The position numbers were made by a program, and so were the translations under genes. A stretch of DNA of 64,000 bases from Micromonospora inyonensis (GTDB lineage: Bacteria; Actinomycetota; Actinomycetes; Mycobacteriales; Micromonosporaceae), in contig NZ_FMHU01000001.1 of assembly GCF_900091415.1 (NCBI RefSeq), forward strand, positions 124,001 to 188,000, written 5' to 3'. A model generated the notes under the pieces. That model was not told the DNA's origin, did no database searches, and saw only the letters and a program-made list of their open reading frames with translations. The stretch's first letter is position 1. Every line of letters starts with the position of its first letter. Below are positions 38,047 to 47,944 of this stretch, piece by piece.

Positions 38047-38991
38047 TCAACTCATACGACCTGCGGCAACAGGGTCCCGCTCGGCGTGTCCGAGTCTACC
38101 CTGACTGACCCGGGCACCGCTGCTGTCCACTGGTAACCGCCAGAGGTGCCATCCTGTTCCCGGCTCGAAGCCCGCTCCGGGATCGGTCAACGCCAGCACC
38201 GTCGGCCCCGCCCCACTGACCACGGCCGCCACACCGGCCTCCCGCAACGCGGTGACCAGCGCATACGTCGCCGGCATCCCCTCGGCGCGGTAGTGCTGGT
38301 GCAGCCGGTCCTCGGTCGCCGGCAGCAGCAGTGCCGGGTCGGCGGTCAGCGCGTGCACCAGCAGCGCGGCCCGGCCGGCGGTCAGCGCGGCGTCCGCGTG
38401 CGGCACCGAGGCCGGCAGCGCCGCCCGCGCCGTCGCGGTGAGCCCCCGCTCCTGCGGTACGAACACCGTGGGGCTCACCCCGGCCGCCGGGGCGAGCGAG
38501 ACCGCCCGCGCGCCGGTCTGCTCGGTCCAGGCCACGGTGAAGCCGCCCAGCAGGCAGGGTGCCACATTGTCCGGATGGCCCTCGATGTCGGCGGCCAGTC
38601 GCAGCGCCCCGGCGTCGTCGAGGCGTTCCGCCCCGTCGGCCACCAGTGCGCGGGCGAGCAGCACCCCGGCCACGATCGCCGCCGAGGAGGAGCCCAGCCC
38701 TCGGGCCTGCGGGATGCGGTTGACGCACTCCACAGCCAGTCCGGCGGGCTGGCCGCCGAGGGCGTCGAAGGCGACGCGCATGGCGCGCACCACCAGGTGC
38801 CGGTCGTCGTCGGGCAGCTCACCGGCCCCCTGGCCGGTCACCGCCACCCGCACGCCACCGGTGGTCACCTCGGCGGCGACGTCGTCGTGAAGACCGAGCG
38901 CGAGGCCGAGCGCGTCGAAACCCGGCCCCAGGTTGGCGCTGGTCGCGGGGACCCGGACCCGGACGGGACCGGAGGCGAAGTTGAGGGACAC
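38047..38991 (-). CDS. thrB: Homoserine kinase
   Basis: A GHMP kinase (314 residues) that phosphorylates homoserine in threonine synthesis. The N-terminal substrate segment is VPATSANLGPGFDALGLALG, the ATP-binding loop is IPQARGLGSSSAAIVAGVLL, then HPDNVAPCLLGGFTVAW, and the C-terminal GHMP motif is AAVVSGAGPTVLAL. The GTG start at 38991 fits the usual beginning. It precedes rho as in M. tuberculosis, but two transporter genes now separate it from thrC. Confidence 0.95.
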   Translation of the reverse strand: MSLNFASGPVRVRVPATSANLGPGFDALGLALGLHDDVAAEVTTGGVRVAVTGQGAGELPDDDRHLVVRAMRVAFDALGGQPAGLAVECVNRIPQARGLGSSSAAIVAGVLLARALVADGAERLDDAGALRLAADIEGHPDNVAPCLLGGFTVAWTEQTGARAVSLAPAAGVSPTVFVPQERGLTATARAALPASVPHADAALTAGRAALLVHALTADPALLLPATEDRLHQHYRAEGMPATYALVTALREAGVAAVVSGAGPTVLALTDPGAGFEPGTGWHLWRLPVDSSGARVSQGRLGHAERDPVAAGRMS

Positions 38992-39044
38992 GGCTAGATG
39001 CTAGGGCGCGGATCCGACAGTTGGGGGGCCGGGACACCCCGGGT

Positions 39045-40289
39045 TCACCGGGACGTGACCGGATCCACGGCCGCGGGGTCCCCGGTCAGCGAGAGCCGGC
39101 GGGTGGCGACCCGCCAGCCGATCGCGTACACCAGGGTGGTCAGGCCGCAGCCGGCCAGCACGACCCGCTCGTCGACGGAGTCGACCAGGGCCGCCACCAC
39201 CAGTTGGCTGACCGAGATGGCCAGCGTCGCCAGCATCATGTCGGTGGCGAAGACCCGGCCGCGCAACCGGTCCGGCACCTCGCCCTGGAGCGCGAAGTTC
39301 GACATCACCCAGTTGCTGCCCCCGGCGAAGTGCGCCACGAAGACCAGCACCAGGACCAGCGGGAACCAGCCGGTGAGCGCGACCCCGACGTAGGACAGGC
39401 CGTAGGCGGACATGGACAGCGCCAGTCCGGTCAGCAGCCAGCGGCGGTTGGTCAGCACCCGGCGCATCAGGATCGGACCGACCAGCGCTCCCGCGCCGCG
39501 CAGGGCGAAGAGCAGACCCGTGCCGACCGCGCCCACCCCGTACAGGCCGGCCAGCAGGGGAAAGACGGTCAGCACCCCGTTGCCGAGGCCGACCGCCGAC
39601 TTCACGGTGACAAGGGCGAGCACCCGGGGACGGTGGGCGATGTAGGCCAACGCCTCACGGATCGCCGCCCAGGTCCGCTGGACCGGCTCGGTGTGGTCGC
39701 GGGGCACCTGCAGCGGCCGGCGGATCAGCGCGGTCAGGCTGGCGGCGAGCGCCAGGGCCCCCGCCGCCACCCAGAAGCAGACGTACGGACCGAACGCCGC
39801 GCTGAGCAGGCCGCCCAGGGAGGCTCCGACCACGGTCATCGTGCCCCAGGCGGAGCCGGCGACGGCGTTGCCGGCGGCCAGCTCGTCCGGGTCGAGGACG
39901 TTCGGCAGGGCCGCCTGCGCGGCCGGCGAGTAGAACGCCTTCGCCACCGCGATCACGGAGATCGCCAGCATGGCCAGCCAGGCCGTGTCGGAGGTGCGGA
40001 CGGCGAGCAGGAGCAGCGCGCCGACCAGGGCGGCACCGTTCGCCGCCATGAGGATCCGCCGACGGTCGAACCGGTCGGCGATGGTGCCGGTGTAGGGCAG
40101 CAGCAGTGCCACGACCCCGGTGTCGACGGCGAGCACCAGCGCGCCCCACACCCCACTGCCGGTCAGCTCCGGCAGGAGCACCAGCAGGGGGACCATGACG
40201 AACCAGTCCGCGCCGAACACCACCAGCTCGGCGAGAAAGAGGATGCGGAAGTTGCGGTTCCGGCTGAGGACGGAGAGTGTCGACGCCAC
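39045..40289 (-). CDS. MFS transporter
   Basis: A 414-residue major facilitator with about twelve hydrophobic segments. It begins LSRNRNFRILFLAELVVFGA. The loop 2-3 motif is TGTIADRFDRRRILMAANG, a form of GxxxDRxGRR, and SPAAQAALPNVLDPDELAAG is typical of the MFS_3/enterobactin-exporter-like subfamily. The GTG at 40289 is the likely start; the frame runs upstream into the RND gene as an antisense-free overlap without similarity. The substrate is unknown. It lies between the RND pump gene and thrB on the same strand. Confidence 0.88.
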   Translation of the reverse strand: MASTLSVLSRNRNFRILFLAELVVFGADWFVMVPLLVLLPELTGSGVWGALVLAVDTGVVALLLPYTGTIADRFDRRRILMAANGAALVGALLLLAVRTSDTAWLAMLAISVIAVAKAFYSPAAQAALPNVLDPDELAAGNAVAGSAWGTMTVVGASLGGLLSAAFGPYVCFWVAAGALALAASLTALIRRPLQVPRDHTEPVQRTWAAIREALAYIAHRPRVLALVTVKSAVGLGNGVLTVFPLLAGLYGVGAVGTGLLFALRGAGALVGPILMRRVLTNRRWLLTGLALSMSAYGLSYVGVALTGWFPLVLVLVFVAHFAGGSNWVMSNFALQGEVPDRLRGRVFATDMMLATLAISVSQLVVAALVDSVDERVVLAGCGLTTLVYAIGWRVATRRLSLTGDPAAVDPVTSR

Positions 40290-40402
40290 GTGCCCACACG
40301 CTACCCGCCGCGGCCGACGCCGTGGGGCACCGGTCGCCGGCCTGGTCACCCGTCCCGTTGGGCGTCCCCGGTACGGCGGCGGGCCGTACCGGGGACGCGG
40401 GG

Positions 40403-43400
40403 TCACTCCTGCGGGGGCAGCGGCGAGTGCCGGCTCTTCGGCAGCCGCAGCACCTCGAACTGGTCGGTGCCGTCGACCAGCGCCGCCGAGGGCGCCGGGC
40501 GGGCCGGCTCGTCCCCGGACGCCACGGCCGACGCCGGACCGGCGGCGACGGTGACCGGCTCGGGTGACTCGGTCTCCGCCGGCTCCCCGGCGACCGGAGC
40601 GCTGCCGTCGCCGGCCGCCGCCCGCCGGGCCAGCCGCCGCTCCTTGCGGCCCTCCACCATGGTGTAGAGGGTCGGCACCAGCACCAGCGTGAGCAGGGTC
40701 GAGCTGAGCAGGCCGCCGATCACCACGATGGCCAGCGGCTGGGAGATGAAGCCACCCTCGCCGGTGAGGCCGAAGGCCATCGGCAGCAGCGCGAAGATGG
40801 TCGCCACCGCGGTCATCAGGATCGGCCGCAGTCGGCGCCGGCCGCCCTCGACGACCGCTTCCCGCACGCTCATCCCCTGCGCCCGGTACTGGTTGATCAG
40901 ATCCAGCAGGACGATCGCGTTGGTGACCACGATGCCGACCAGCATCAGCACACCGATCAGTGCCGGCACGCCCATCGGGGTGCCGGTGAGCAGCAGCAGT
41001 CCGATCGCGCCGGTCGCCGCGAAGGGGATCGACACCAGCAGGATCAGCGGCTGCACCAGGCTGCGGAACGTCGCTACCATGATCAGGAAGACGATCGCGA
41101 TCGCGGCCAGCACGGCCAGCCCCAGGTCGGCGAAGGCCTCCTCCTGGTCGGCGCTGACCCCGCCGACGCTCAGGCTCGCCCCCGGCACGTCGATCCCGTC
41201 CAGCTTCTCGCGCAGCGCCTGGGTGGTCGCTCCGAGGTTGGAGCCGGTCGCCGTTCCGGTCACCGTGACGCTGCGCTCGCCGTCGATCCGGGTGACCTGC
41301 TGCGGCCCCTCGACCTGCCGCACGTCGGCGATGGCGTCCAGGGTGACCGCGCCGACCCGGAGCTGCCGGAGCTGCTCCACGGTGGCCGGTGGGGCGGCGG
41401 CGAAGCGGAGCACCACGTCCCGCTGTCCACTGTCGAGGGTGATCCGACCCACCGGGCTGCCCCGGAACGCCTGCCCGACGAGCTGGCCCACGGCCGCCTC
41501 GGTCAGTCCGGCGCGGGCGGCGGCCACCCGGTCGACGGTGACGTCGATCCGGGGCACCCGCTCGGCCAGGCTGGACGAGACGTCCTCGACGTCGTCCAGC
41601 TCGGCCATGGCCTTCCGGGCCTCCTCGGCGGCGCGGGCGAGCACCTCCGGGTCGCTGGCCTGGACGACCACCGCGAGCTGGTTGGCCGAGGCACCGCCCT
41701 GGGCGCTGCCGAAGCTGATCTCGCCGGCGCCCGCGCCGAGCGTGTCGAACTCCCGGCGCAGCTCCTCCCGGAGCCGCTCGGCGTCGGTGTCCCCGTCGAG
41801 CGCGACGACGTAGCTGGCGGTGCTGTTGCCGCCCCCGCCCTCCCAGGGCAGGCCGCTGCCACCGATGGTGACCTGGTACGTCTCGACGCCCTCGGTCCGC
41901 TCCAGCACCGCCTCGACCCGGCGGGCCGCCTCGTCGGTACCGGCCAGTCCGGTACCCACCGGCAGCTTCTGGCTGATGTTCAGGGTGTCCTGGCCGGAGT
42001 CGTCGATGAAGTTGGTCTCCAGCCGGGTGGCCAGCCCGAAGGTGCCCAGCAGCACCACCAGGCCGATCGCCACCGTGGCCCACCGCCGTCGGGTGGCGAA
42101 CCCGATCACCGGCAGGTACGCCCGCTGGAGCGGGTTGCGCAGCTCCTTCTCCTCCGCCTCGCGGCGCACCGCCTCGGCGTCGACCGTGCCGCCGACCGGC
42201 TTGAGGAACCAGTACGCCAGCACCGGGATGACGGTCAGCGAGACCAGCAGCGAGGCGAGCAGCGCCACCGTGACGGTGATCGCGAACGGCGCGAAGAGCT
42301 GCCCGACGAAGCCCCCGACCAGGGCGATCGGGGCGAACACCGCGACCGTGGTGAGCGTGGAGGCGGTCACCGCGCCGGAGACCTCCCGCACGGCGGTGAG
42401 GATCGCCCGGCGTTTCGGCTCGCCGTACTCCAGGTGGCGTTTGATGTTCTCCAGCACCACGATCGAGTCGTCCACCACCCGGCCGACCGCGATGGTCAAC
42501 GCGCCGAGGGTGAGCAGGTTCAGCGAGTACTCCCCGCTCCAGAGCGCCAGCAGGGCCACCAGCACGGACAGCGGGATGGAGACCGAGGTGACCAGGGTGG
42601 AGCGGACGGAGACCAGGAAGACCAGGATGACGATGACCGCCATGACCAGGCCGAGCAGACCCTCGGTGGTCAGGCTCTCGATGGACTCCTCCACGAAGGG
42701 CGCCTGGTCGAAGACGACGGTCAGCTCGGCGCCGGAGGCGGCCTCCAGCTCGGCGAGACGGTCCCGGATGTCGTGGGAGATGGCCACCGCGTTGCCGTCC
42801 GGGGTGGCGGTGACGGCGATGCCCAGGCTGTCCCGGCCGTTGGTGCGGGTGACCGAGGTGGGCGGCGCGAGCTGCTCGGTCACCGTGGCCACGTCGGCGA
42901 GGCGGACCGGCGCACCGCCCCGGGCGGCCGGGGCGAGCACGATGCCGCGCAGGTCGTCGAGGGTGGCCAGCGGGGTGCCGACCTGGACGGTCAGCGACCG
43001 TCCACCCTCGACCACCGCACCGGCCGGCACGGTGATCCCGTTGGTCTGCAACGCCGCGCCGATCGCGGTGGGCTGCAACCGCGCGGCGGCCAGCCTGGCC
43101 GGGTCCGGCGTGATCACCACCAGGTCGTCGCGGGTGCCGGTCAGGTCGACGGTACGGACACCCTCGACCGCCTTCAGCTCGGGCAGCACCGCGCTTTTCA
43201 GCTTGCCGGCGAGGGCACGCGGGTCGTCGCCGCCTCCGGAGGCGGCGATCACGACGGCGGGCAGGTCGTCCGTGCTGCCGGCGAGCACCTGCGGCTCGAC
43301 GTCCGTGGGGAGCTGACCCTGGATGCGGTTGACGGCGGTCTGCATCTTGCTGACCATGTCGTCCACGTCGGTGCCGAACTCGTACTGCACGACGACGGTC

Positions 43401-43669
43401 GCGGAGCCCTCATGGGAGGTGGAGGTGATCTCCTCGACCCCCGGGATGCCCTGGAGGCTGTTCTCGACCGGCTCGGTGACCTGGGATTCGACCACCTCCG
43501 GGCCGGCACCGGGATAGGTCGCGACCACGAACGCGGCAGGGAACTCCAGCGACGGCAGGAGTTGCTGCTTGAGCGACGGCACGGCGAACAACCCGAACGC
43601 CGTGGTCACCACCGCGATGAGGGCGACCAGCCCTCGGTTGGCGAGGCTCAATCTGGCGAGCAGTGACAT
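40403..43669 (-). CDS. RND-superfamily efflux permease (HAE1/AcrB-like)
   Basis: A 1088-residue pump with the AcrB layout: a first helix (LVALIAVVTTAFGLFAVPSL), a large extracytoplasmic loop, a helix bundle with GRVVDDSIVVLENIKRHLEY (the proton-relay Asp pair), then FAPIALVGGFVGQLFAPFAI, a second large loop and a second bundle. PSLEFPAAFVVATYPGAGPE near the N-terminus is typical. A cytosolic tail of about 80 residues rich in Ala, Pro and Glu is added. There is no membrane-fusion or outer-membrane partner, as expected in a Gram-positive cell, so it probably works alone. It stands between thrC and thrB. Confidence 0.9.
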   Translation of the reverse strand: MSLLARLSLANRGLVALIAVVTTAFGLFAVPSLKQQLLPSLEFPAAFVVATYPGAGPEVVESQVTEPVENSLQGIPGVEEITSTSHEGSATVVVQYEFGTDVDDMVSKMQTAVNRIQGQLPTDVEPQVLAGSTDDLPAVVIAASGGGDDPRALAGKLKSAVLPELKAVEGVRTVDLTGTRDDLVVITPDPARLAAARLQPTAIGAALQTNGITVPAGAVVEGGRSLTVQVGTPLATLDDLRGIVLAPAARGGAPVRLADVATVTEQLAPPTSVTRTNGRDSLGIAVTATPDGNAVAISHDIRDRLAELEAASGAELTVVFDQAPFVEESIESLTTEGLLGLVMAVIVILVFLVSVRSTLVTSVSIPLSVLVALLALWSGEYSLNLLTLGALTIAVGRVVDDSIVVLENIKRHLEYGEPKRRAILTAVREVSGAVTASTLTTVAVFAPIALVGGFVGQLFAPFAITVTVALLASLLVSLTVIPVLAYWFLKPVGGTVDAEAVRREAEEKELRNPLQRAYLPVIGFATRRRWATVAIGLVVLLGTFGLATRLETNFIDDSGQDTLNISQKLPVGTGLAGTDEAARRVEAVLERTEGVETYQVTIGGSGLPWEGGGGNSTASYVVALDGDTDAERLREELRREFDTLGAGAGEISFGSAQGGASANQLAVVVQASDPEVLARAAEEARKAMAELDDVEDVSSSLAERVPRIDVTVDRVAAARAGLTEAAVGQLVGQAFRGSPVGRITLDSGQRDVVLRFAAAPPATVEQLRQLRVGAVTLDAIADVRQVEGPQQVTRIDGERSVTVTGTATGSNLGATTQALREKLDGIDVPGASLSVGGVSADQEEAFADLGLAVLAAIAIVFLIMVATFRSLVQPLILLVSIPFAATGAIGLLLLTGTPMGVPALIGVLMLVGIVVTNAIVLLDLINQYRAQGMSVREAVVEGGRRRLRPILMTAVATIFALLPMAFGLTGEGGFISQPLAIVVIGGLLSSTLLTLVLVPTLYTMVEGRKERRLARRAAAGDGSAPVAGEPAETESPEPVTVAAGPASAVASGDEPARPAPSAALVDGTDQFEVLRLPKSRHSPLPPQE

Positions 43670-43809
43670 CGGCGTGGCTCACTCCTGGAGTATGGGTTGG
43701 CTCGGTACGGCTAGTCTGCCCGACCGAGACAACGCTCCCACCACTGGGGTCACCGTGAGGAAACTCAGCGTGACCAGCTCTTTTCCCGCCAGCGTCCACG
43801 ACACGCCCC

Positions 43810-43834
43810 CGGGGCCGGGGGAGACCCGGCCCCG
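43810..43834 (-). terminator. Terminator hairpin downstream of thrC
   Basis: A perfect 10-bp stem CGGGGCCGGG / CCCGGCCCCG with a 5-base loop, about 15 bp past the thrC stop and before the RND gene. It separates the hom-thrC unit from the transporter genes. Confidence 0.65.
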
Positions 43835-43848
43835 ATTGGGTTACGAGG

Positions 43849-44898
43849 TCAGGCCAGGTCGAGGGAGCGGGCCGCGGCAAGCGGGTCGTTGCCGATGGTG
43901 ATCGGGGCGGGCGCCGTGGAGATCGCCCACTCCGGGTCCTTCAGCCCGTGCCCGGTGACCGTGCAGACCACGGTCGACCCGGCCGGCACCCGGCCCGCCG
44001 CCGCCTGCTGGAGCAGCCCCGCCACGCTGGCCGCGCTGCCCAGCTCGACGAAGACCCCGACCTCCCGGGCGAGCAGCCGGTACGCGGTGAGGATCTCCCG
44101 GTCGGAGACCGCGGCGATCAGCCCGCCCGAGGCGTCCCGGGCGTCGATCGCCTTCGTCCAGCTCGCCGGGTTGCCGATCCGGATCGCGGTGGCGATGGTG
44201 GACGGCTCGTGCACCACCTGGCCGGTGACGATCGGGGCCGCGCCGGCCGCCTGGAAGCCGTACATCCTCGGGACGCGGGTGGTGGTGCCGGCGGCCAGTT
44301 CCTCGGAGTAGCCCATCCAGTAGGCCGAGATGTTGCCGGCATTGCCCACCGGCAGGCAGTGGATGTCCGGGGCGTCACCGAGCGCCGCGACGATCTCGAA
44401 GGCGGCGGTCTTCTGCCCGTGCAGCCGGTCGGGGTTGACCGAGTTGACCAGCGCGACCGGGTAGTCCTGGGCGAGCTTGGCGGCCAGCGACAGGCAGTCG
44501 TCGAAGTTGCCCTGCACCTGGAGCAGCTTCGCGCCGTGCACCAGCGCCTGGGCCAGCTTGCCCAGGGCGATCTTGCCCTGCGGCACGAGCACCGCGCAGG
44601 TCAGCCCGGCGCGGGCCGCGTACGCCGCGGCGGAGGCGCTGGTGTTGCCGGTGGAGGCGCAGATGATCGCCTTGTTGCCCGCCTCGATCGCCTTGGAGAC
44701 GGCGACGGTCATCCCCCGGTCCTTGAACGAGCCCGTCGGGTTGGCCCCCTCCACCTTGAGGTGCACGTCGCAGCCGAGCCGGCTGGAGAGCACCGGCGCG
44801 GGCAGCAGCGGCGTGTTCCCCTCGTGCAGGGTGACGACGGGCGTGGCGTCGGTGACCGGCAGCCGCTCCCGGTACTCCTCGATCAGACCCCGCCACAT
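43849..44898 (-). CDS. thrC: Threonine synthase
   Basis: A PLP enzyme (349 residues) that converts O-phosphohomoserine to threonine. The PLP lysine is in [20 protein letters not shown], with [20 protein letters not shown] and the Gly-rich phosphate cup [17 protein letters not shown]. The ATG at 44898 is preceded by GAGGAGAGC. This is the shorter, actinobacterial class (Rv1295-like). The gene follows hom after 189 bp. Confidence 0.95.
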   Translation of the reverse strand: MWRGLIEEYRERLPVTDATPVVTLHEGNTPLLPAPVLSSRLGCDVHLKVEGANPTGSFKDRGMTVAVSKAIEAGNKAIICASTGNTSASAAAYAARAGLTCAVLVPQGKIALGKLAQALVHGAKLLQVQGNFDDCLSLAAKLAQDYPVALVNSVNPDRLHGQKTAAFEIVAALGDAPDIHCLPVGNAGNISAYWMGYSEELAAGTTTRVPRMYGFQAAGAAPIVTGQVVHEPSTIATAIRIGNPASWTKAIDARDASGGLIAAVSDREILTAYRLLAREVGVFVELGSAASVAGLLQQAAAGRVPAGSTVVCTVTGHGLKDPEWAISTAPAPITIGNDPLAAARSLDLA

Positions 44899-45087
44899 AT
44901 CGCTCTCCTCGTGTTCCGCGTGCACCCGCCGGACCAGCCCAGCCTGGACCAGTCTCCCGGCCAGCGGGAGAGCGGACCCGGGAATAACCACTTGGCGGGA
45001 CGGGGTGAACCCGGCTCGGCTACCGGCGGCGGCCACTCCCCGCAGCCGACCGGGACGGCTCGGTCCAGGCGCCGGGGCGCTGGTCGC

Positions 45088-46413
45088 TCACTCGCCACCC
45101 TCGACCCGCAGCACGCTGGCGATCGACCGGACCGCGTCCAGGCCACGCAGGTCCTCGACGGTGGCGGCCAGCGCGGCGTCCGGGGCGGTGTGCGTCACGA
45201 TCACCAGCACCGCGTCCGCGCCCCGGCCGGCGGGCTCGGTGCCGGCGGGCGCCTGCCGCACCGTGGCGATCGACACGTCGTGCCGGGCGAAGACGCCGGC
45301 CACGGCGGCCAGCACACCCGGCTTGTCCGCCACGTCCAGGCTGACGTGGTACCGGGTGAGCGCCTCCCCCATCGGCCGGACCGCCAGGTCGGCGTAGGCG
45401 GACTCGCTGGGCGCGCGCACCCCGGCGAGCCGGTTGCGGCAGACCGCCACCACGTCGCCGAGGACGGCGCTCGCGGTGGCCGCGCCGCCGGCTCCCCGGC
45501 CGTAGAACATCAGCGGCCCGGCCGCCTCCGCCTCGACGAAGACCGCGTTGTACGCGTCGCCGACGCTGGCCAGCGGGTGGCTGAGCGGGATCATCGCCGG
45601 GTGCACCCGGACGCTGACCGACTCCCGGCCGGCCGCGTCGGTGCCCCGGGCGGCGATGCAGAGCAGCTTGATCGTGCAACCCATCGCCTTGGCGCTGGCC
45701 ATGTCGGCGGCGGTGACCTCGGTGATCCCCTCCCGGTGCACGTCGGCCGCACCGACCCGGGTGTGGAACGCCAGCGAGGCCAGGATCGCCGCCTTCGCCG
45801 CCGCGTCGAAGCCCTCCACGTCGGCGGTCGGGTCGGCCTCGGCGTACCCCAGTTCGGTCGCCTCCTCCAGCGCCTCGGCGAAGCCGGCACCGGTGGCGTC
45901 CATGGCGGAGAGGATGAAGTTGGTGGTGCCGTTGACGATGCCGGTGACCCGGTTGATCCGGTCGCCGTGCAGCGACTCGCGCAGCGGACGCAGCAGCGGG
46001 ATGGCCCCGGCCACGGCGGCCTCGTAGTAGAGGTCCGCGCCGCCGTCCGCCGCCGCGTCGTGCAGCGACGCGCCGTCCTCGGCGAGCAGCGCCTTGTTGG
46101 CGGTCACCACGCTCTTGCCGGCCCGCAGCGCGTCGACCAGCCAGCTCCGGGCCGGCTCGATGCCGCCGACCACCTCGACCACCACGTCGACGTCGTCGGA
46201 CTTGACCAGGCCGACCGCGTCGGTGGTGAAGAGTTCCGGGGCCACCGGCAGGTCGCCCCGGTCCCGGCCGAGCCGGCGTACGGCGATCCCGGCGATCTCC
46301 AGCGGCGCGCCGATCCGGGCCGCCAGGTCAGCCGACTGCTCGTGCAGCAGCCGGACCACCTCGCTGCCCACGGTGCCGCAGCCGAGTATCGCCAAACGCA
46401 GGGGTGAACTCAT
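45088..46413 (-). CDS. hom: Homoserine dehydrogenase
   Basis: Reduces aspartate semialdehyde to homoserine (441 residues). The NAD(P) motif is LAILGCGTVGSEVVRLLHE and the catalytic region is GIVNGTTNFILSAMDATG, then EADPTADVEGFDAAAKAAIL. A C-terminal ACT domain (HVSLDVADKPGVLAAVAGVF) suggests feedback control by threonine. The ATG overlaps the lysA stop by four bases (46410-46413), so lysA and hom are translated together. Confidence 0.96.
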   Translation of the reverse strand: MSSPLRLAILGCGTVGSEVVRLLHEQSADLAARIGAPLEIAGIAVRRLGRDRGDLPVAPELFTTDAVGLVKSDDVDVVVEVVGGIEPARSWLVDALRAGKSVVTANKALLAEDGASLHDAAADGGADLYYEAAVAGAIPLLRPLRESLHGDRINRVTGIVNGTTNFILSAMDATGAGFAEALEEATELGYAEADPTADVEGFDAAAKAAILASLAFHTRVGAADVHREGITEVTAADMASAKAMGCTIKLLCIAARGTDAAGRESVSVRVHPAMIPLSHPLASVGDAYNAVFVEAEAAGPLMFYGRGAGGAATASAVLGDVVAVCRNRLAGVRAPSESAYADLAVRPMGEALTRYHVSLDVADKPGVLAAVAGVFARHDVSIATVRQAPAGTEPAGRGADAVLVIVTHTAPDAALAATVEDLRGLDAVRSIASVLRVEGGE

Positions 46414-47825
46414 CCCACATCCAATGCCAGCAGGTCCGCTTCCGTCTCCCGCCGGACGATCAGCCGGGCCTGGCCGTCCCGCACGGCCACGACCGGGGGT
46501 CGGGGCACGTGGTTGTAGTTGCTGGCCATGCTCCGGCAGTAGGCGCCGGTACCGGGCACCGCGACAAGATCTCCGGGCCGCACGTCGGCGGGCAGGAATT
46601 CATCCTTCACCACGATGTCCCCGGACTCACAGTGCTTTCCCACCACGCGGGCGAGCAGCGGTTCTGCGGACGAGGCCCGGGAGGCCACCGTCGCCGAGTA
46701 CGAGGCGTCGTAGAGGGCGGTCCGGATGTTGTCGCTCATCCCGCCGTCGACGCTGACGTAGCAACGCTGAGGTCCGTCGACTGCGCCGTTGACGGTGCCG
46801 AGCGGCACGGACTTCACCGTGCCGACCTCGTAGAGGGTGAACACCGCCGGGCCGACGATCGCACGGCCCGGCTCGATCGACAGGTGCGGCACGGCGAGCC
46901 GCTGCACCAGGCACTCCGCCTCGACGATCCGGCGTAGCCGCTTGGCCAGTTCCTGGGGCGCGGCCGGGTCGTCCTGGGTGGTGTACGCGATGCCGAAGCC
47001 GCCGCCGAGGTCCAGCTCGGGCAGCTCCACGCCCCGGGCGTCGCGGATCTGCGCCTGGAGCCCGAGCACCCGGCGGGCGGAGACCTCGAACCCGTCGGTG
47101 TCGAAGATCTGCGAGCCGATGTGCGAGTGCAGGCCACGCAGCTCCAGCACGTCCTCGTCGAGGATCCGCAGGGCCGCCGTGCTGGCGGCCCCGCCCGCGA
47201 GGGAGAAGCCGAACTTCTGGTCCTCGTGGGCGGTGGCGATGAACTCGTGGGTGTGCGCCTCCACGCCGACGGTGACCCGGACCAGCACCCGGGGCCGGAC
47301 CCCACGCTCGCGGGCCAGCGCGGTGAGCCGGTCGATCTCGTCGAACGAGTCGAGGATGATCCGGCCCACGCGAGCGTCCACCGCCCGGGTGAGTTCGGAC
47401 ACGGACTTGTTGTTGCCGTGGAAGCCGATCCGCTCCGGCGGCATGCCGGCGGCCAACGCGACCGCCAGCTCGCCGCCGGTGCAGACGTCGAGGTACATGC
47501 CCTCCTCGGCCACCATCCGGACCACCGCCCGGCAGAGGAACGCCTTGCCCGCGTAGTAGACGTCCTCGGCGGCGAAGGCGGAGCGGAAGTCGCGGCAGCG
47601 TGACCGGAGGTCGTCCTCGTCAAGCACGTACACCGGGGTGCCGAACTCGGCCGCGACCGTCCGGACGTCCAGGCCCGCGACGGTGAGCGCGCCGTCCGCG
47701 CCGCGCGTCACGTTGCGCGGCCAGAGCTGCGGCACCAGGGCGTTGACGTCGGTCGGGGTACGCAGCCACGCCGGTCCCCGGCTGCCGATGTCGCCGTGCA
47801 GCGCACCGGCCTCGTGTGCCCGCAT
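46410..47825 (-). CDS. lysA: Diaminopimelate decarboxylase
   Basis: The last step of lysine synthesis (471 residues). The PLP lysine is in VYYAGKAFLCRAV and the alanine-racemase-like barrel has HSHIGSQIFDTDGF and LDLGGGFGIAYT, then SIEPGRAIVGPAVFT. The cysteine of the second active site is in GKHCESGDIVVKDEFLP. The ATG at 47825 follows a tandem repeat region. Decarboxylating meso-DAP also balances its use in the cell wall. Overlap with hom couples the lysine and threonine branches. Confidence 0.96.
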   Translation of the reverse strand: MRAHEAGALHGDIGSRGPAWLRTPTDVNALVPQLWPRNVTRGADGALTVAGLDVRTVAAEFGTPVYVLDEDDLRSRCRDFRSAFAAEDVYYAGKAFLCRAVVRMVAEEGMYLDVCTGGELAVALAAGMPPERIGFHGNNKSVSELTRAVDARVGRIILDSFDEIDRLTALARERGVRPRVLVRVTVGVEAHTHEFIATAHEDQKFGFSLAGGAASTAALRILDEDVLELRGLHSHIGSQIFDTDGFEVSARRVLGLQAQIRDARGVELPELDLGGGFGIAYTTQDDPAAPQELAKRLRRIVEAECLVQRLAVPHLSIEPGRAIVGPAVFTLYEVGTVKSVPLGTVNGAVDGPQRCYVSVDGGMSDNIRTALYDASYSATVASRASSAEPLLARVVGKHCESGDIVVKDEFLPADVRPGDLVAVPGTGAYCRSMASNYNHVPRPPVVAVRDGQARLIVRRETEADLLALDVG

Positions 47826-47827
47826 TA

Positions 47828-47937
47828 CTGATCTCCGCTTCGCGACTGCGGGGCTCGCAAGCTCACTCCTCGCGCTCGCACTACCTGATCTCCGCTTCGC
47901 GACTGCAGGGCTCGCAAGCTCACTCCTCGCGCTCGCA
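47828..47937. repeat. Two 53-bp direct repeats (57-bp period) between argS and lysA
   Basis: Copies at 47828-47880 and 47885-47937 differ at a single base (CTGCGGGG against CTGCAGGG). The unit runs from CTGATCTCCGCTTCGCGACT to CTCGCGCTCGCA. It fills nearly the whole space between the argS stop and the lysA start, so it forms the lysA leader. Internal symmetry (GCTCGCAAGCTC) suggests a hairpin. Confidence 0.9.
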
Positions 47938-47944
47938 TGAGGTG

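Noticed and set aside
40290..42083. N-terminal extension of the MFS gene to 42083
   Set aside because: That part overlaps the RND pump gene in another frame and is Gly/Arg-rich without similarity; the MFS protein begins naturally at GTG 40289.
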